In this document: piece after piece, positions 24,114-32,802 of the stretch
How the letters are laid out: each line of letters starts with the position of its first letter
How positions within the stretch are numbered: position 1 is the first letter of the stretch
Assembly: GCA_946482075.1 (NCBI GenBank)
Contig: CAMLQG010000015.1
Span: 1-47,848 of the forward strand
Reading direction: 5' to 3'
Source: an uncultured Erythrobacteraceae bacterium
GTDB lineage: Bacteria; Pseudomonadota; Alphaproteobacteria; Sphingomonadales; Sphingomonadaceae
DNA: 47,848 bases
The notes under the pieces: generated by a model
What the model was told of the DNA's origin: nothing
Seen by the model: the letters and a program-made list of their open reading frames with translations, nothing else
The model's database searches: none
Translations under genes and position numbers: made by a program

Positions 24114-25784
24114 ATGCGCATTGCTCGATTCGCTGCCTTTACTTGCCTTGCTTCCACAATTCTCGCCGGTTGCGCTTCTTCGTCTCGACAGGGACCCGAG
24201 GAAATTGTCACCACCGCCCAGAAAAGAAGCGATCAGGCCGCCAATGACGGCTCCACCGGTCCGCTGCCCCTGCCACCTCCACCGCCCGTCCCGATGCCGG
24301 TCATGGCCGCCGCGCCGCAAAGCATGGCGAAGGTGGCGTCGGAACGCGGGCGCTATGTCCCGCCGGTGATGGTCGCGGCCGATCCGGGCCGCGAACGCTA
24401 TGAAGGCGAGGATGTCTCGCCGGTGAAGCAGGTGGCGCAGGAGCCCGTCTCCACCTTCTCCGTCGATGTCGATACCGGCGCCTATGCCAATACCCGCCGT
24501 TTCCTGACGCAGGGCGCGCTGCCGCCCAAGGATGCGGTGCGGACGGAAGAGCTGATCAACTATTTCCGCTATGACTACGCCGCGCCCGCCACGCGGGAGA
24601 CACCATTCACCGTGACGACCGACATGGCCCGCACGCCATGGAACCCGGACACGCGGCTGCTGCGCATCGGCCTGCGCGGCTACGACCTGCCCCGCAAGGA
24701 GCGGCCGTCAGCCAATCTCGTCTTCCTGATGGACGTCTCGGGCTCGATGGAAAGCGCGGACAAGCTGCCGCTGGTCAAGGCCGCGCTGTCGGGGCTGGCG
24801 GGCGAGCTTTCGCCGCAGGACAGGGTCTCGATCGTGGTCTATGCCGGCGCGGCCGGCCTCGTGCTCGAACCCACCAACGACACAAAGAAGATCCGCGAAG
24901 CGCTCGACCGGCTGACGGCGGGCGGTTCCACCGCGGGCGGTGCGGGGCTGCAGCTCGCCTACCAGATCGCGCGCGACAATTTCATCGAAGGCGGCGTCAA
25001 CCGCGTGCTGCTGGCCACCGATGGCGATTTCAATGTCGGCGTCACGGACGACAAGGCGCTGATCGAAATGGTCGAGAAACAGCGCGACAGCGGCATCACG
25101 CTCACCACGCTGGGCTTCGGCACGGGCAATTACAACGAAGCGATGATGGAACAGGTCGCCGATCACGGGAACGGCAACTACGCCTATATCGACAGCGCAC
25201 TGGAAGCCGGCAAGGTGCTGAAGGACGAGATGCAGTCCACTCTCTTCACCATCGCCAAGGACGTGAAGATCCAGGTGGAATTCAATCCCGCCGTGGTCAG
25301 CCAGTATCGCCTGCTGGGCTATGAGAATCGCGCATTGCGCGAGGAGGATTTCGACAATGACAAGGTGGATGCGGGCGATATCGGCGCCAGCCACCAAGTG
25401 ACCGCGATCTACGAGATCGTGCCGGTGGGCGCGAAAGGCTGGACCGGCCCCCGCCGCTACGAGGACAGACCCGCCCCCACGGCCGCCGCGAAGGCCAACG
25501 AGCTCGCTTTCGTGAAGCTGCGTTACAAGGCGCCCAATGGAGCCACGTCCAAGCTGATCGAACGCGTGGTGCCCACTGCTGCGCTCGGCACGGCGGCGGC
25601 GCCCAAAGGCGACATGGCCTTCGCCACCGCGGTCGCGGCGTTTGGCCAGAAGCTGCGCGGCGATCCGCTGATGGGGAACTTCTCCTATGCCGATATCCGT
25701 GCACTGGCAGGCTCGCACCAGGATTTCTGGCGGCAGGAATTCGTGCGGCTCGCTTCCGTCGCGGATGGGTTGCGGGTGGAGTGA
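24114..25784 (+). CDS. vWA-domain lipoprotein (YfbK-like)
   Basis: A 556-residue exported lipoprotein. The signal MRIARFAAFTCLASTILAGCASS has the lipobox LAGC. A low-complexity Pro/Met linker follows (PLPLPPPPPVPMPVMAAAPQ). An N-terminal von Willebrand-associated segment (PVSTFSVDVDTGAYANTRRFL) precedes the vWA domain, whose metal-binding MIDAS reads DVSGSMES (Asp207). The C-terminal DUF3520-like region ends in DIRALAGSHQDFWRQEFVRL. Proteins of this kind (YfbK) bind partners through the MIDAS site; function remains unclear. Good AGAGGAC ribosome site. Likely in the envelope, possibly interacting with the OmpA-like protein encoded next. Confidence 0.9.
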   Translation: MRIARFAAFTCLASTILAGCASSSRQGPEEIVTTAQKRSDQAANDGSTGPLPLPPPPPVPMPVMAAAPQSMAKVASERGRYVPPVMVAADPGRERYEGEDVSPVKQVAQEPVSTFSVDVDTGAYANTRRFLTQGALPPKDAVRTEELINYFRYDYAAPATRETPFTVTTDMARTPWNPDTRLLRIGLRGYDLPRKERPSANLVFLMDVSGSMESADKLPLVKAALSGLAGELSPQDRVSIVVYAGAAGLVLEPTNDTKKIREALDRLTAGGSTAGGAGLQLAYQIARDNFIEGGVNRVLLATDGDFNVGVTDDKALIEMVEKQRDSGITLTTLGFGTGNYNEAMMEQVADHGNGNYAYIDSALEAGKVLKDEMQSTLFTIAKDVKIQVEFNPAVVSQYRLLGYENRALREEDFDNDKVDAGDIGASHQVTAIYEIVPVGAKGWTGPRRYEDRPAPTAAAKANELAFVKLRYKAPNGATSKLIERVVPTAALGTAAAPKGDMAFATAVAAFGQKLRGDPLMGNFSYADIRALAGSHQDFWRQEFVRLASVADGLRVE

Positions 25785-25795
25785 CATCTTTTTCC

Positions 25796-25874
25796 CTCAT
25801 CCCAGCGAAGGCTGGCACCGCTCTCGGCAATGCACCGCGTCATCGAGAAGATCCCCGCCTTCGCTGGGATGACG
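25796..25874. repeat. Palindromic repeat family B, copy 1
   Basis: Arms CTCATCCCAGCGAAGGCTGG and CCGCCTTCGCTGGGATGACG flank a middle with GCAATGCACCGCG. It lies between the vWA and OmpA-like genes, which run in the same direction. Related copies are at 27386-27465, 36732-36812 and 44699-44775. Confidence 0.8.
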
Positions 25875-25957
25875 GTTGAGGGCTGGGTCGGGGTGAATGG
25901 CGCGATGACGAGATTGGAGCCTTCCCCCTCCACTTCCCTCTGGCTAAGACCGGAGCG

Positions 25958-26698
25958 ATGAGATCCCGCCCCACACTCGCGCTGATCGGCGGCGCGGCGC
26001 TTACCGCCGTGCTCGCGCTGGCCGTGGGCGAGGCGCAGGGCCCGGCGCTCGCCCGCCAGCTTGACGAGCAGGCGGCCAAAGCCATCGCCAAGGCCGGCGG
26101 GCGCGGCGTGGTGGCGCATTTCACCACGCCGGAAGGCTGGGCCACGCGCCATGTCACGCTGAGCGGGGGCGATACGCTGGATGAAAGAACCCGCGCCCGC
26201 ACCGCGCTCGCCGTCTGGACGATCCCCGGCGTCGGCGGCGTGCGCTGGGTGGACGGATCGCGGCTGTTCGCCAACGCCAAGGAGCCGCCGCGCCCGCTCC
26301 ACTGCCAGAAGGACGTGGAAGCGCTGCTGCGCGCACGCACTATCCGTTTCCAGCCCAACAGCGCCGTGATCGAACCCGCCAGCCGCCCGTTGGTGGCCGA
26401 AGTGGAGGAATCGCTGCGCCCCTGTCTCGGCAGCATCATCGCGATTACCGGCCATACGGACAGTTCCGGCCCCGAACCGGGCAATCTCGCTTTGTCTCAG
26501 GCGCGCGCGGAAGCGGTGCGCCTGGAACTGATCGCGCGCGGCATCCCGGCCGATGGCCTGCGCGCCACGGGCGTCGGTTCCAGCCAGCCGGTGGCGGGGC
26601 TGGAACGAACCGATCCGGCCAATCGTCGCATCGAATTCTCGGTCATCGCGACCGAGCCGATCCGCCCCACCCCGGTCGACATGCCGGGGCCCCGTTGA
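25958..26698 (+). CDS. OmpA-like C-terminal domain protein
   Basis: A 246-residue exported protein. It has a hydrophobic N-terminal segment (LALIGGAALTAVLALAVG), a first half with no recognised fold (HFTTPEGWATRHVTLSGG, which resembles a BON-type beta-alpha pattern) and an OmpA C-terminal peptidoglycan-binding domain (about residues 125-235). That domain includes IRFQPNSAVIEPASRPLVAEV, GHTDSSGPEPGNLALSQARAEAVRLEL and GSSQPVAG, with NRRIEFSV at the end. It likely tethers the outer layers to peptidoglycan. The 37-residue peptide gene starts 14 bp downstream. Confidence 0.85.
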   Translation: MRSRPTLALIGGAALTAVLALAVGEAQGPALARQLDEQAAKAIAKAGGRGVVAHFTTPEGWATRHVTLSGGDTLDERTRARTALAVWTIPGVGGVRWVDGSRLFANAKEPPRPLHCQKDVEALLRARTIRFQPNSAVIEPASRPLVAEVEESLRPCLGSIIAITGHTDSSGPEPGNLALSQARAEAVRLELIARGIPADGLRATGVGSSQPVAGLERTDPANRRIEFSVIATEPIRPTPVDMPGPR

Positions 26699-26712
26699 GG
26701 ACGAAGACACGC

Positions 26713-26826
26713 ATGCCGGTTTCCATCGAACTGCTGATACTTTGCTGGTTTGCCTACGCGGCGGGCCTCGCTATTGGCTGGGCGATCTGGGGACGAGCCG
26801 GATACGATCTGGGAGAACAGGGTTGA
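26713..26826 (+). CDS. Small membrane peptide coupled to helix-hairpin-helix gene
   Basis: A 37-residue open frame from the ATG at 26713: PVSIELLILCWFAYAAGLAIGWAIWGRAGYDLGEQG, a single hydrophobic helix with Trp and Gly followed by a short polar tail. Its TGA overlaps the next gene's ATG as TGATG, so the two are translationally coupled. The close packing between an OmpA-like and a helix-hairpin-helix gene argues that it is real. Function unknown. Confidence 0.6.
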   Translation: MPVSIELLILCWFAYAAGLAIGWAIWGRAGYDLGEQG

Positions 26827-27338
26827 TGAGCGAATTGCTGGGAACATATTGGTGGCTGATCCTGGTCGCCCTGCTGATCGGCATCATCGTCGCGTGGTGG
26901 GTCTTCGCCGGCCGCCGGACGCGGGTCGAAACAACCCGCAAGCCCGATGTGCTGGACGAAGGCGCAGCCCCCGCGCAGCGAAACCAGGCGCTGATAGATG
27001 CGCCATCGGCAAGCGCTGCGACCGCACCGATCGCGCCCCAGGCGCCGCCTGCTCCGCCGCCCGCCGCACCGGAACCCGAAGCGCCCGCAAGCGCTGGTTC
27101 GGCAGACGATCTCACTCAGATCAAGGGTTTAGGGCCCAAACTGAAGACTCTGCTCGAAACGCTGGGCATCACCCGGTTCGACCAGATCGCGAGTTGGAGC
27201 GAAGCCGATATCGATCGGATCGACGCACAGCTGGGCGCTTTCCAGGGCCGCATAAGGCGGGACAATTGGGTGGAGCAGGCAAAGTTCCTCTCTGCCGGGG
27301 ACATCGAAGGCTTTGCCGGGAAATTCGGCAACGCCTGA
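26826..27338 (+). CDS. Membrane-anchored helix-hairpin-helix protein
   Basis: A 170-residue protein with an N-terminal membrane helix (WWLILVALLIGIIVAWWVFAG), a Pro/Ala-rich flexible linker (about residues 50-92) and a C-terminal helix-hairpin-helix-like domain (DDLTQIKGLGPKLKTLLETLGITRFDQIASWSEADIDRIDAQLG). The last part (QGRIRRDNWVEQAKFLSAG) resembles the region often found near HhH domains in sphingomonad homologues. HhH domains bind DNA or nucleic acid backbone, or serve protein interaction; the membrane anchor is unusual for a repair factor. It starts with TGATG overlap to the 37-residue peptide gene. Confidence 0.8.
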   Translation: MSELLGTYWWLILVALLIGIIVAWWVFAGRRTRVETTRKPDVLDEGAAPAQRNQALIDAPSASAATAPIAPQAPPAPPPAAPEPEAPASAGSADDLTQIKGLGPKLKTLLETLGITRFDQIASWSEADIDRIDAQLGAFQGRIRRDNWVEQAKFLSAGDIEGFAGKFGNA

Positions 27339-27385
27339 CGGGACCACTGGTCATCTTCGACGCAGGCGCTAGGCTGGAATTCTAT

Positions 27386-27465
27386 CGTCATCCCAGCGCA
27401 AGCTGGGATCTCTCACGGCAAGGTGCCACGTTACGAAAGCGATCCCAGCTTGCGCTGGGATGACG
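27386..27465. repeat. Palindromic repeat family B, copy 2
   Basis: Arms CGTCATCCCAGCGCAAGC and GCTTGCGCTGGGATGACG flank a middle that contains AGGTGCCACGT. The copy at 36732 keeps AGGTGACACGT at the same place, so the centre as well as the arms is conserved. It lies just before acs. Confidence 0.85.
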
Positions 27466-27488
27466 TGAATGGAAATCGGGAGCAGGAC

Positions 27489-29420
27489 ATGAGTGAAGCG
27501 GTTCATCCGGTACCGCAGGAATGGGCTGACAAGGCGCTGATAGATGCGGCGGCCTATCAGGAGAAATATCGCCGTTCGGTAGAGGATCCCGACGGTTTCT
27601 GGCGCGAGGAAGCCAAGCGGATCGACTGGATCAAGCCTTTCACCCAGGTGAAGGACACCTCGTTCAATCAGGAGGATTTCCACATCCGCTGGTTTGCCGA
27701 CGGCACGCTCAACCTTTCGGCCAATTGCCTCGACCGGCATCTCGCCGAACGGGGCGATGCCACCGCGATCATCTGGGAACCGGACGATCCGAAGAAGCCG
27801 GGTCGCACTCTCACTTATCGCCAGCTCCACAGCGATGTCTGCCGCTTCGCCAATGCGCTGAAGGCCAATGGCGTCAAGAAGGGCGATCGCGTCACGATCT
27901 ACCTGCCGATGGTGCCCGAAGCAGCTGTCGCCATGCTCGCCTGCGCGCGAATCGGGGCGATCCACTCGATCGTCTTCGCCGGCTTCTCCCCTGAAGCGCT
28001 TGCCGGCCGAATCGAGGATTGCGCCAGCGATATCGTGCTCACGGCGGATGAAGGGTTGCGCGGTGGCAAGAAAGTGCCTCTGAAAGCCAATGTCGACGCC
28101 GCTTGCGAGAAGGTGAAGGTCGGCCGCGTCATCGTGCTGCGCCACACCGGCGCTGACGTGCCGATGATCGCGGGCCGCGATGTCGACTGGGCCGAAGCGG
28201 TCGCCGGGCAGAGCGAGGATTGCCCGCCCGCGGAAATGAGCGCGGAAGATCCGCTGTTCATCCTCTATACCTCAGGCTCAACCGGCAAGCCCAAGGGCGT
28301 GCTCCACACCACTGGCGGCTACGCCGTGTGGACCAGCATGACTCACCAATATGTGTTCGATTACCGCCCCGGCCAGATCTACTGGTGCGCGGCCGATATC
28401 GGCTGGGTCACGGGCCATTCCTATGTCGTCTACGGCCCGCTGGCCAACGGCGCGACCACGGTGATGTTCGAAGGCGTGCCCAACTTCCCGGACTTCTCGC
28501 GCTTCTGGCAGGTTATCGACAAATACGGCGTGGAGATCTTCTACGCCGCGCCGACCGCCTTGCGTGCCTTGATGCGCGAAGGCGATGACTATGTCACAAG
28601 AACCAGCCGCAAGACTCTGAAACTTCTTGGAACAGTGGGCGAACCGATCAACCCGGAAGCCTGGGAATGGTATTACCGCGTGGTGGGCGACAGCCGCTGC
28701 CCGATCGTGGACACCTGGTGGCAGACGGAAACCGGCGGGGCGATGATCACGCCGCTTCCGGGCGCCACCGATCTCAAGCCGGGCAGTGCGACCAAGCCGA
28801 TGTTCGGAGTGAAGCCGGCCCTCGTCGACAATGACGGCAAGCTGATCGACGGGGCTGCCGATGGCGCACTGGTCATCACGGATAGCTGGCCCGGCCAGAT
28901 GCGCACCGTCTATGGCGATGACGAACGCTTCTTCCAGACCTATTTCAGCGCCTTCCCCGGCTATTACTTCACTGGCGACGGCTGCCGGCGGGACGAGGAC
29001 GGCTATTACTGGATCACCGGCCGCATCGATGACGTCATCAACGTCTCCGGCCACCGCATGGGCACCGCCGAGATCGAAAGCGCGCTGGTGGCGCATGAGA
29101 AGGTTGCCGAAGCCGCTGTCGTCGGCATGCCGCATGACATCAAGGGCCAGGGCATCTACGCCTATGTCACGCCGATCGCGGGCGTGGACGGCGACGAGGC
29201 GCTGCATAAGGAGCTGGTCCAGTGGGTTCGCTTCGAGATCGGCCCCATCGCCACGCCCGACGTGGTCCAGTTCGCCCCGGCACTCCCCAAGACACGCTCC
29301 GGCAAGATCATGCGCCGCATCCTGCGCAAGATCGCGGAAAACGATACCGGGAATCTGGGCGATACCTCGACACTGGCCGATCCGGCAGTAGTGGATGATC
29401 TGCTGGCGAACCGGCCCTAA
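27489..29420 (+). CDS. acs: Acetyl-CoA synthetase
   Basis: A 643-residue AMP-forming acetate-CoA ligase, the usual length for Acs. Motifs include [21 protein letters not shown] (the P-loop and AMP-binding region, near residue 260), [54 protein letters not shown] and the C-terminal [16 protein letters not shown] with its conserved Lys, the known acetylation site that turns the enzyme off. It activates acetate for central metabolism. ATG 27489 with GGAGCAGGAC before it is chosen. Copy 2 of repeat B precedes it and a family C repeat follows. Confidence 0.97.
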   Translation: MSEAVHPVPQEWADKALIDAAAYQEKYRRSVEDPDGFWREEAKRIDWIKPFTQVKDTSFNQEDFHIRWFADGTLNLSANCLDRHLAERGDATAIIWEPDDPKKPGRTLTYRQLHSDVCRFANALKANGVKKGDRVTIYLPMVPEAAVAMLACARIGAIHSIVFAGFSPEALAGRIEDCASDIVLTADEGLRGGKKVPLKANVDAACEKVKVGRVIVLRHTGADVPMIAGRDVDWAEAVAGQSEDCPPAEMSAEDPLFILYTSGSTGKPKGVLHTTGGYAVWTSMTHQYVFDYRPGQIYWCAADIGWVTGHSYVVYGPLANGATTVMFEGVPNFPDFSRFWQVIDKYGVEIFYAAPTALRALMREGDDYVTRTSRKTLKLLGTVGEPINPEAWEWYYRVVGDSRCPIVDTWWQTETGGAMITPLPGATDLKPGSATKPMFGVKPALVDNDGKLIDGAADGALVITDSWPGQMRTVYGDDERFFQTYFSAFPGYYFTGDGCRRDEDGYYWITGRIDDVINVSGHRMGTAEIESALVAHEKVAEAAVVGMPHDIKGQGIYAYVTPIAGVDGDEALHKELVQWVRFEIGPIATPDVVQFAPALPKTRSGKIMRRILRKIAENDTGNLGDTSTLADPAVVDDLLANRP

Positions 29421-29432
29421 GGATTAATATAC

Positions 29433-29550
29433 TCACCGCTCATGGTGAGGAGCGGCTGAGCTTGTCGAAGACGCGTCACGAACCACATGCGCCACGTGTC
29501 CTTCGAGACGCCGCTTCGGCAGGCTCAGCGGCTCCTCAGGATGAGCGAGG
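29433..29550. repeat. Palindromic repeat family C, long copy
   Basis: Arms read CTCATGGTGAGGAGCGGCTG with AGCTTGTCGAAGACG, and their complement CGCTTCGGCAGGCTCAGCG with GCTCCTCAGGATGAGCG. It lies after acs. The element belongs to the type that reads PELVEG or STSSGRT when it enters coding sequence, as in trmD. Confidence 0.8.
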
Positions 29551-29685
29551 TTTGGCAAGGCGGCAAAGAACCATTTTCCTACACGCGTGCGATCTGTCAT
29601 GGTCCCGCGTATGGCAGCTCGTCACGAAATCGGCGCAAATCGGGGGTTTGGCGGGCCCACGGGAAGGGTCCGGAGTTTTCCCTCT

Positions 29686-29706
29686 GGACAGTGTCAACTG
29701 TGTCAA
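29686..29706. repeat. TGTCAA direct-repeat motif, copy 1
   Basis: A 21-bp sequence containing GACAGTGTCAACTGTGTCAA is identical to that at 46302-46322. In both places a short GGGAA/TTCCC stem precedes it. On the minus strand it reads as two TTGACA units, a resemblance to -35 boxes. Confidence 0.6.
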
Positions 29707-29739
29707 CCCCCGCACGAAACACCATAAAGGAGAGGCCGG

Positions 29740-30162
29740 ATGAGCGAGGAAAAAATCCACAAGGGCGGCTGCAATTGCGGCGAGATCCGGTACGAGCTGA
29801 AGGGCGAGCCGGCGACGGTGATGGCCTGCCATTGCCTCAATTGCCAGCGTCAGGGGGGCGCCGCCTTCTCCGTCAATCTGATCATGACGCACGATCAGGT
29901 GAGCATCACCGGCACGCCCAAGATCTATGTCGACAAGGACACCGACAGCGGCAGCTATGCGCACCGCCATTTTTGCGGCAATTGCGGATCGCCGATCATG
30001 ACCCTGTCCGACCTGTTCCCGCAGATCGCCGTGATCAAGGCGGGCACGCTGGACGAACGCGACGGTTTCGAACCGCAGGCCGTGTGCTTCACCGATACGG
30101 CTTTCAACTGGGCCAAATTCTTCCCGGACTTGCCCACCAGTCCTCGTAACCCGCAACTCTGA
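29740..30162 (+). CDS. GFA family protein (glutathione-dependent formaldehyde-activating-like)
   Basis: A 140-residue zinc-binding protein of the GFA/DUF636 (CENP-V/GFA) family. Zinc ligands are visible: GGCNCGEIRYELKG (Cys), ACHCLNCQRQGG (Cys, Cys) and HFCGNCGSPIM (Cys, Cys). The characterised member condenses formaldehyde with glutathione, but most family members have unknown substrates. It has a good GGAGAGG ribosome site and is 20 bp from the CoA-ester lyase gene, so the two are likely cotranscribed. Confidence 0.88.
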   Translation: MSEEKIHKGGCNCGEIRYELKGEPATVMACHCLNCQRQGGAAFSVNLIMTHDQVSITGTPKIYVDKDTDSGSYAHRHFCGNCGSPIMTLSDLFPQIAVIKAGTLDERDGFEPQAVCFTDTAFNWAKFFPDLPTSPRNPQL

Positions 30163-30182
30163 GACCCCAAGGTTCTCATCAC

Positions 30183-31031
30183 ATGACCGACCGCCCCTTG
30201 CGCACCGCGCTCTACCTCCCCGCCGACCGGCAGAGCGCGGTCGAAAAAGCGCGTCTGGTCGATACCGATGCCGTCATCCTCGATCTGGAGGATGCGGTGG
30301 CGCCGGATGCCAAGGCGAACGCGCGGGCGGCGGCGGTGGCAGCGGCAAAGGAAGGCGGCTTCGGCAACCGGCTGCTGGTGATCCGTGCGAACGGGCTCGA
30401 CACGCAATGGGGCGCGGATGATCTCGCGGCGCTGGCGGGCGCCCCGCTCGATGCGGTTCTGCTGCCCAAGGTCGGCTCCCCCGCCCTCATCGCACAGGCC
30501 CGCGCGGCGCTGGGCAGCGCCCTGCCGATCTGGGCGATGATCGAGACCTGCGAGGCCTTCCTCGATCTTGGCGCCATCGCGGCCGCCGAAGGACTGGAAG
30601 CCTTCGTCATCGGCACCAACGATCTGGCGCTGGAGATGCGCTGTACGCTCGATGCGGATCGCGGTCCGGTGCTGCCGCTGCTGACGCAGGCCGTGGTCGC
30701 CGCGCGCGCCCATGGCCTTGCCGCGATCGACGGCGTGTTCAACGATATCGCGGATGAGGACGGCCTCGCGCGCCAATGCGCGCAAGGCGCCGCCATGGGG
30801 TTCGATGGGAAGACCGTGATCCACCCCCGGCAACTCGCCACCGCCAACGCCGCCTTCGGCCCGACCGAAGCCGCGCTCGCCCGCTCCCGCGCGGTGGTGG
30901 AGGCCTTCGCGCTTCCCGAGAACGCCGGCAAGGGCGTGATCAAGGTCGACGGCCGGATGACCGAGCTGCTGCATTTGAAGGAAGCGCAACGCATCCTGGC
31001 GATGCAGGCGGCGATCGAGGGACGGGGTTAG
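30183..31031 (+). CDS. CoA-ester lyase, HpcH/HpaI aldolase (CitE-like) family
   Basis: A 282-residue TIM-barrel enzyme resembling citrate-lyase beta subunit (CitE) and malyl-CoA/citramalyl-CoA lyases. The sequence starts LRTALYLPADRQSAVEKARLVDTDAVILDLEDAVAPDAK, where DLEDAV carries a metal-binding acid. IWAMIETCEAFLDL and GTNDLALEMRC supply further metal and CoA contacts, and GFDGKTVIHPRQLATANAAFGPT is typical of the C-terminal segment. The cleaved substrate cannot be told. It ends before a convergent gene, with family A repeat copy 2 in between. Confidence 0.88.
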   Translation: MTDRPLRTALYLPADRQSAVEKARLVDTDAVILDLEDAVAPDAKANARAAAVAAAKEGGFGNRLLVIRANGLDTQWGADDLAALAGAPLDAVLLPKVGSPALIAQARAALGSALPIWAMIETCEAFLDLGAIAAAEGLEAFVIGTNDLALEMRCTLDADRGPVLPLLTQAVVAARAHGLAAIDGVFNDIADEDGLARQCAQGAAMGFDGKTVIHPRQLATANAAFGPTEAALARSRAVVEAFALPENAGKGVIKVDGRMTELLHLKEAQRILAMQAAIEGRG

Positions 31032-31040
31032 CTTTTAGAC

Positions 31041-31125
31041 CGTCATTGCGAGGAGCAAAGCGACGAAGCAATCCAGAGCGGTTACGCAGTGGGCCCTGGA
31101 TTGCTTCGCTCCGCTCGCAATGACG
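31041..31125. repeat. Palindromic repeat family A, copy 2
   Basis: Ends CGTCATTGCGAG and CTCGCAATGACG, with inner GAAGCAATCCAG and CTGGATTGCTTC. It is 85 bp and lies between two convergent genes, ten bases after one stop and twelve before the other. Confidence 0.9.
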
Positions 31126-31136
31126 GGTTCGTTCGC

Positions 31137-31607
31137 TCACCGCATGAACGTATCGACCCTGAGCCGCGTCAGCCTGCTGGTCTTGATCTGCCAGTCGCCG
31201 CCGACCTTCTCATAGGTTTCGTGGTAATGGCCATAGGCTTGGAATTCCGCCAGCGGACCTTCGCGGAAGCGCAGCGTGTCGAACAGCGCCCAGATCCCCT
31301 TGGCGGTGGTGGGGCTGGTGATCTCGATCTCGGGATTGTGGCCGTGATGGACCGAGCTGAAATGGTCGCCGGCGGCCGCGAAGGACGCAACGGTGGCCGC
31401 GCGGCCGTGGAGCACTTCGGACGTCGCATCGGGCACCGGGTTGAAGCCGGTGTCCGGATCGCTCGCGGCCCCGCGGAAATCGCCCACGAAATCCTCGTGG
31501 AAGACGGTCGCGATCAGTTCCCAGTCCTTGAAGTCGACGCAGCGGAAATAGCGGTATTTGAGCTGCTTGATATCCTCGATCGCGGCCAGCCGCGTCAGTT
31601 CGTCCAT
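31137..31607 (-). CDS. NTF2-like/SnoaL-type protein, paralogue 1
   Basis: A 156-residue protein of the nuclear transport factor 2-like (SnoaL) fold: IEDIKQLKYRYFRCVDFKDWELIATVFHEDFVGDFRG then EVLHGRAATVASF, SSVHHGHNPEIEITS, ALFDTLRF and GHYHETYEKVGGDWQIKTSRLTRLRV. The conserved pocket residues (HED, HHGH, GHYHETY) fit a small-molecule binding or isomerase/dehydratase role, but no substrate can be assigned. It is a tandem copy of the next gene, also 156 residues with many identities across the whole length. SD GGGAGAGA precedes the ATG. Confidence 0.85.
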   Translation of the reverse strand: MDELTRLAAIEDIKQLKYRYFRCVDFKDWELIATVFHEDFVGDFRGAASDPDTGFNPVPDATSEVLHGRAATVASFAAAGDHFSSVHHGHNPEIEITSPTTAKGIWALFDTLRFREGPLAEFQAYGHYHETYEKVGGDWQIKTSRLTRLRVDTFMR

Positions 31608-31630
31608 GGTTCTCTCCCGATTTCCGGCGT

Positions 31631-32101
31631 TCAGCGCATCGTGATGTCCACACGCATCCGCGTCAGCCGCGTGGTCCTGATCTGCCACTGCCCACCGACC
31701 TTCACATAGGTTTCATGATAATGGCCGTAGCCGTGCAGCTCCGCCAGATCACCCTCGTGGAAGCGCAGGCAATCGTCCATCGCCCATAACCCGCGCGCAC
31801 TATCCTCCCCGGTGATCTCGATCTCGGGATTGTGGCCGAAATGCACGGAGTTGAAATAGGAGCAGGCGACCTTGAAGGATTCGATGGTGGCGTCCCGCCC
31901 GTGGAGCACTTCGCCCGTGGCTTCGGGCGTCGGATTGAAGCCTGTGGCCGGATCGGTGGTCGAGCCGCGGAAATCGCCTTCGAAATCCTCGTGAAAGACG
32001 GTGGCCAAAAGGGCCCAGTCCTTCGTGTCCACGCCCCGGAAATAGCGGTGCTTGAGCTGCTTGATCTGTTCGATCTCGACCACCTTGGTCACGTCGTCCA
32101 T
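31631..32101 (-). CDS. NTF2-like/SnoaL-type protein, paralogue 2
   Basis: A 156-residue paralogue of the gene just downstream: IEQIKQLKHRYFRGVDTKDWALLATVFHEDFEGDFRG, EVLHGRDATIESF, NSVHFGHNPEIEITG, MDDCLRFHEGD and GHYHETYVKVGGQWQIRTTRLTRMRV. Same fold and pocket pattern. It starts six bases after the GST stop and ends 23 bp before paralogue 1, so the three form an operon with GST first. Such pairs with a GST are seen in detoxification clusters; the reaction is unknown. Confidence 0.85.
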   Translation of the reverse strand: MDDVTKVVEIEQIKQLKHRYFRGVDTKDWALLATVFHEDFEGDFRGSTTDPATGFNPTPEATGEVLHGRDATIESFKVACSYFNSVHFGHNPEIEITGEDSARGLWAMDDCLRFHEGDLAELHGYGHYHETYVKVGGQWQIRTTRLTRMRVDITMR

Positions 32102-32106
32102 GGCGT

Positions 32107-32802
32107 CTAGCTCCAGATCGTGACGGCATCCTCATGCACCCGGAAGCTCTTGGCGTCCGGGGTGAAGAGGGTCTTGAGGCATTCCATCGTATCCGCGATC
32201 GCGGCCTGGTATGCCGGACGCTCCGCTATGCGCTGGACATAGGCCTGGATCTTGGGACGCGTCTTGAAGAAGCCGCCCATGTTGCCGAGGAAGAACGGAA
32301 AACACAGCATGAAGTCTGCACCCGTCAGATCGTCGCCCACCATGTATCCCGTATCCCGCAACGCGATTTCCGCTTGATAGGAATATTTGATCGCCTGCTT
32401 CACCCCTTCCTCCCCCACGCTCTTGATCGGGTCGGTCACGCAGGCCGGCGGCGGGGTCAGATGGTCCCAGAAATAACGCTGATAGATGGCGAAATTGCCT
32501 TCCGACCAGAACATCCATTGATCGACCAGCGCCTGTTCGCGGCTGCCCTCCGGCGGCTGGAAGCGGCCGTTGCCGTATTTGCGGAGGATATAATTGATGA
32601 TCGCGCCGGATTCGGTCAGGACCAGCCCGTCATCCTCCATCGCTGGATAGGTGGCGCCGGGATTGATCGCGAGATAGGCGGAGGCCACCCGATCCTCGTT
32701 GTAGAAATTGCGCACCTGCTCGTCATACGGCACGCCCAGTTCCTCCAGCAGCCATTTGATGCGGAAGGAACGCGTGGTGGGCGCATGATAGAGTGTCAGC
32801 AT
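32107..32802 (-). CDS. Glutathione S-transferase family protein
   Basis: A 231-residue GST-like protein. The thioredoxin-like N-terminal domain begins LTLYHAPTTRSFRIKWLLEELGVPYDEQVRNF and continues with AINPGATYPAMEDDGLVLTESGAIINYILRKYG, where NPGATYPAMEDDGLVLTESGAI holds the cis-Pro and glutathione-contact Glu-Ser. The C-terminal helical domain includes YMVGDDLTGADFMLCF, the usual N-capping box motif. The first catalytic residue is likely Ser or Thr in the TTRSF stretch. It is first gene of the GST–NTF2–NTF2 unit. Confidence 0.88.
   Translation of the reverse strand: MLTLYHAPTTRSFRIKWLLEELGVPYDEQVRNFYNEDRVASAYLAINPGATYPAMEDDGLVLTESGAIINYILRKYGNGRFQPPEGSREQALVDQWMFWSEGNFAIYQRYFWDHLTPPPACVTDPIKSVGEEGVKQAIKYSYQAEIALRDTGYMVGDDLTGADFMLCFPFFLGNMGGFFKTRPKIQAYVQRIAERPAYQAAIADTMECLKTLFTPDAKSFRVHEDAVTIWS

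Larger units (their letters stand above)
29421..29739. other. Intergenic region with a family C repeat and TGTCAA motif
   Basis: This 319-bp gap holds no supported gene. It contains the family C palindrome (about 29433-29550) and a GGGAA/TTCCC hairpin around 29661-29682, followed by the 21-bp TGTCAA motif at 29686-29706. The last 30 bp hold the GFA-gene ribosome site. Confidence 0.7.

Noticed and set aside
29462..30149. Open frames in the acs–GFA gap
   Set aside because: They consist of repeat-derived sequence and out-of-frame GFA codons.
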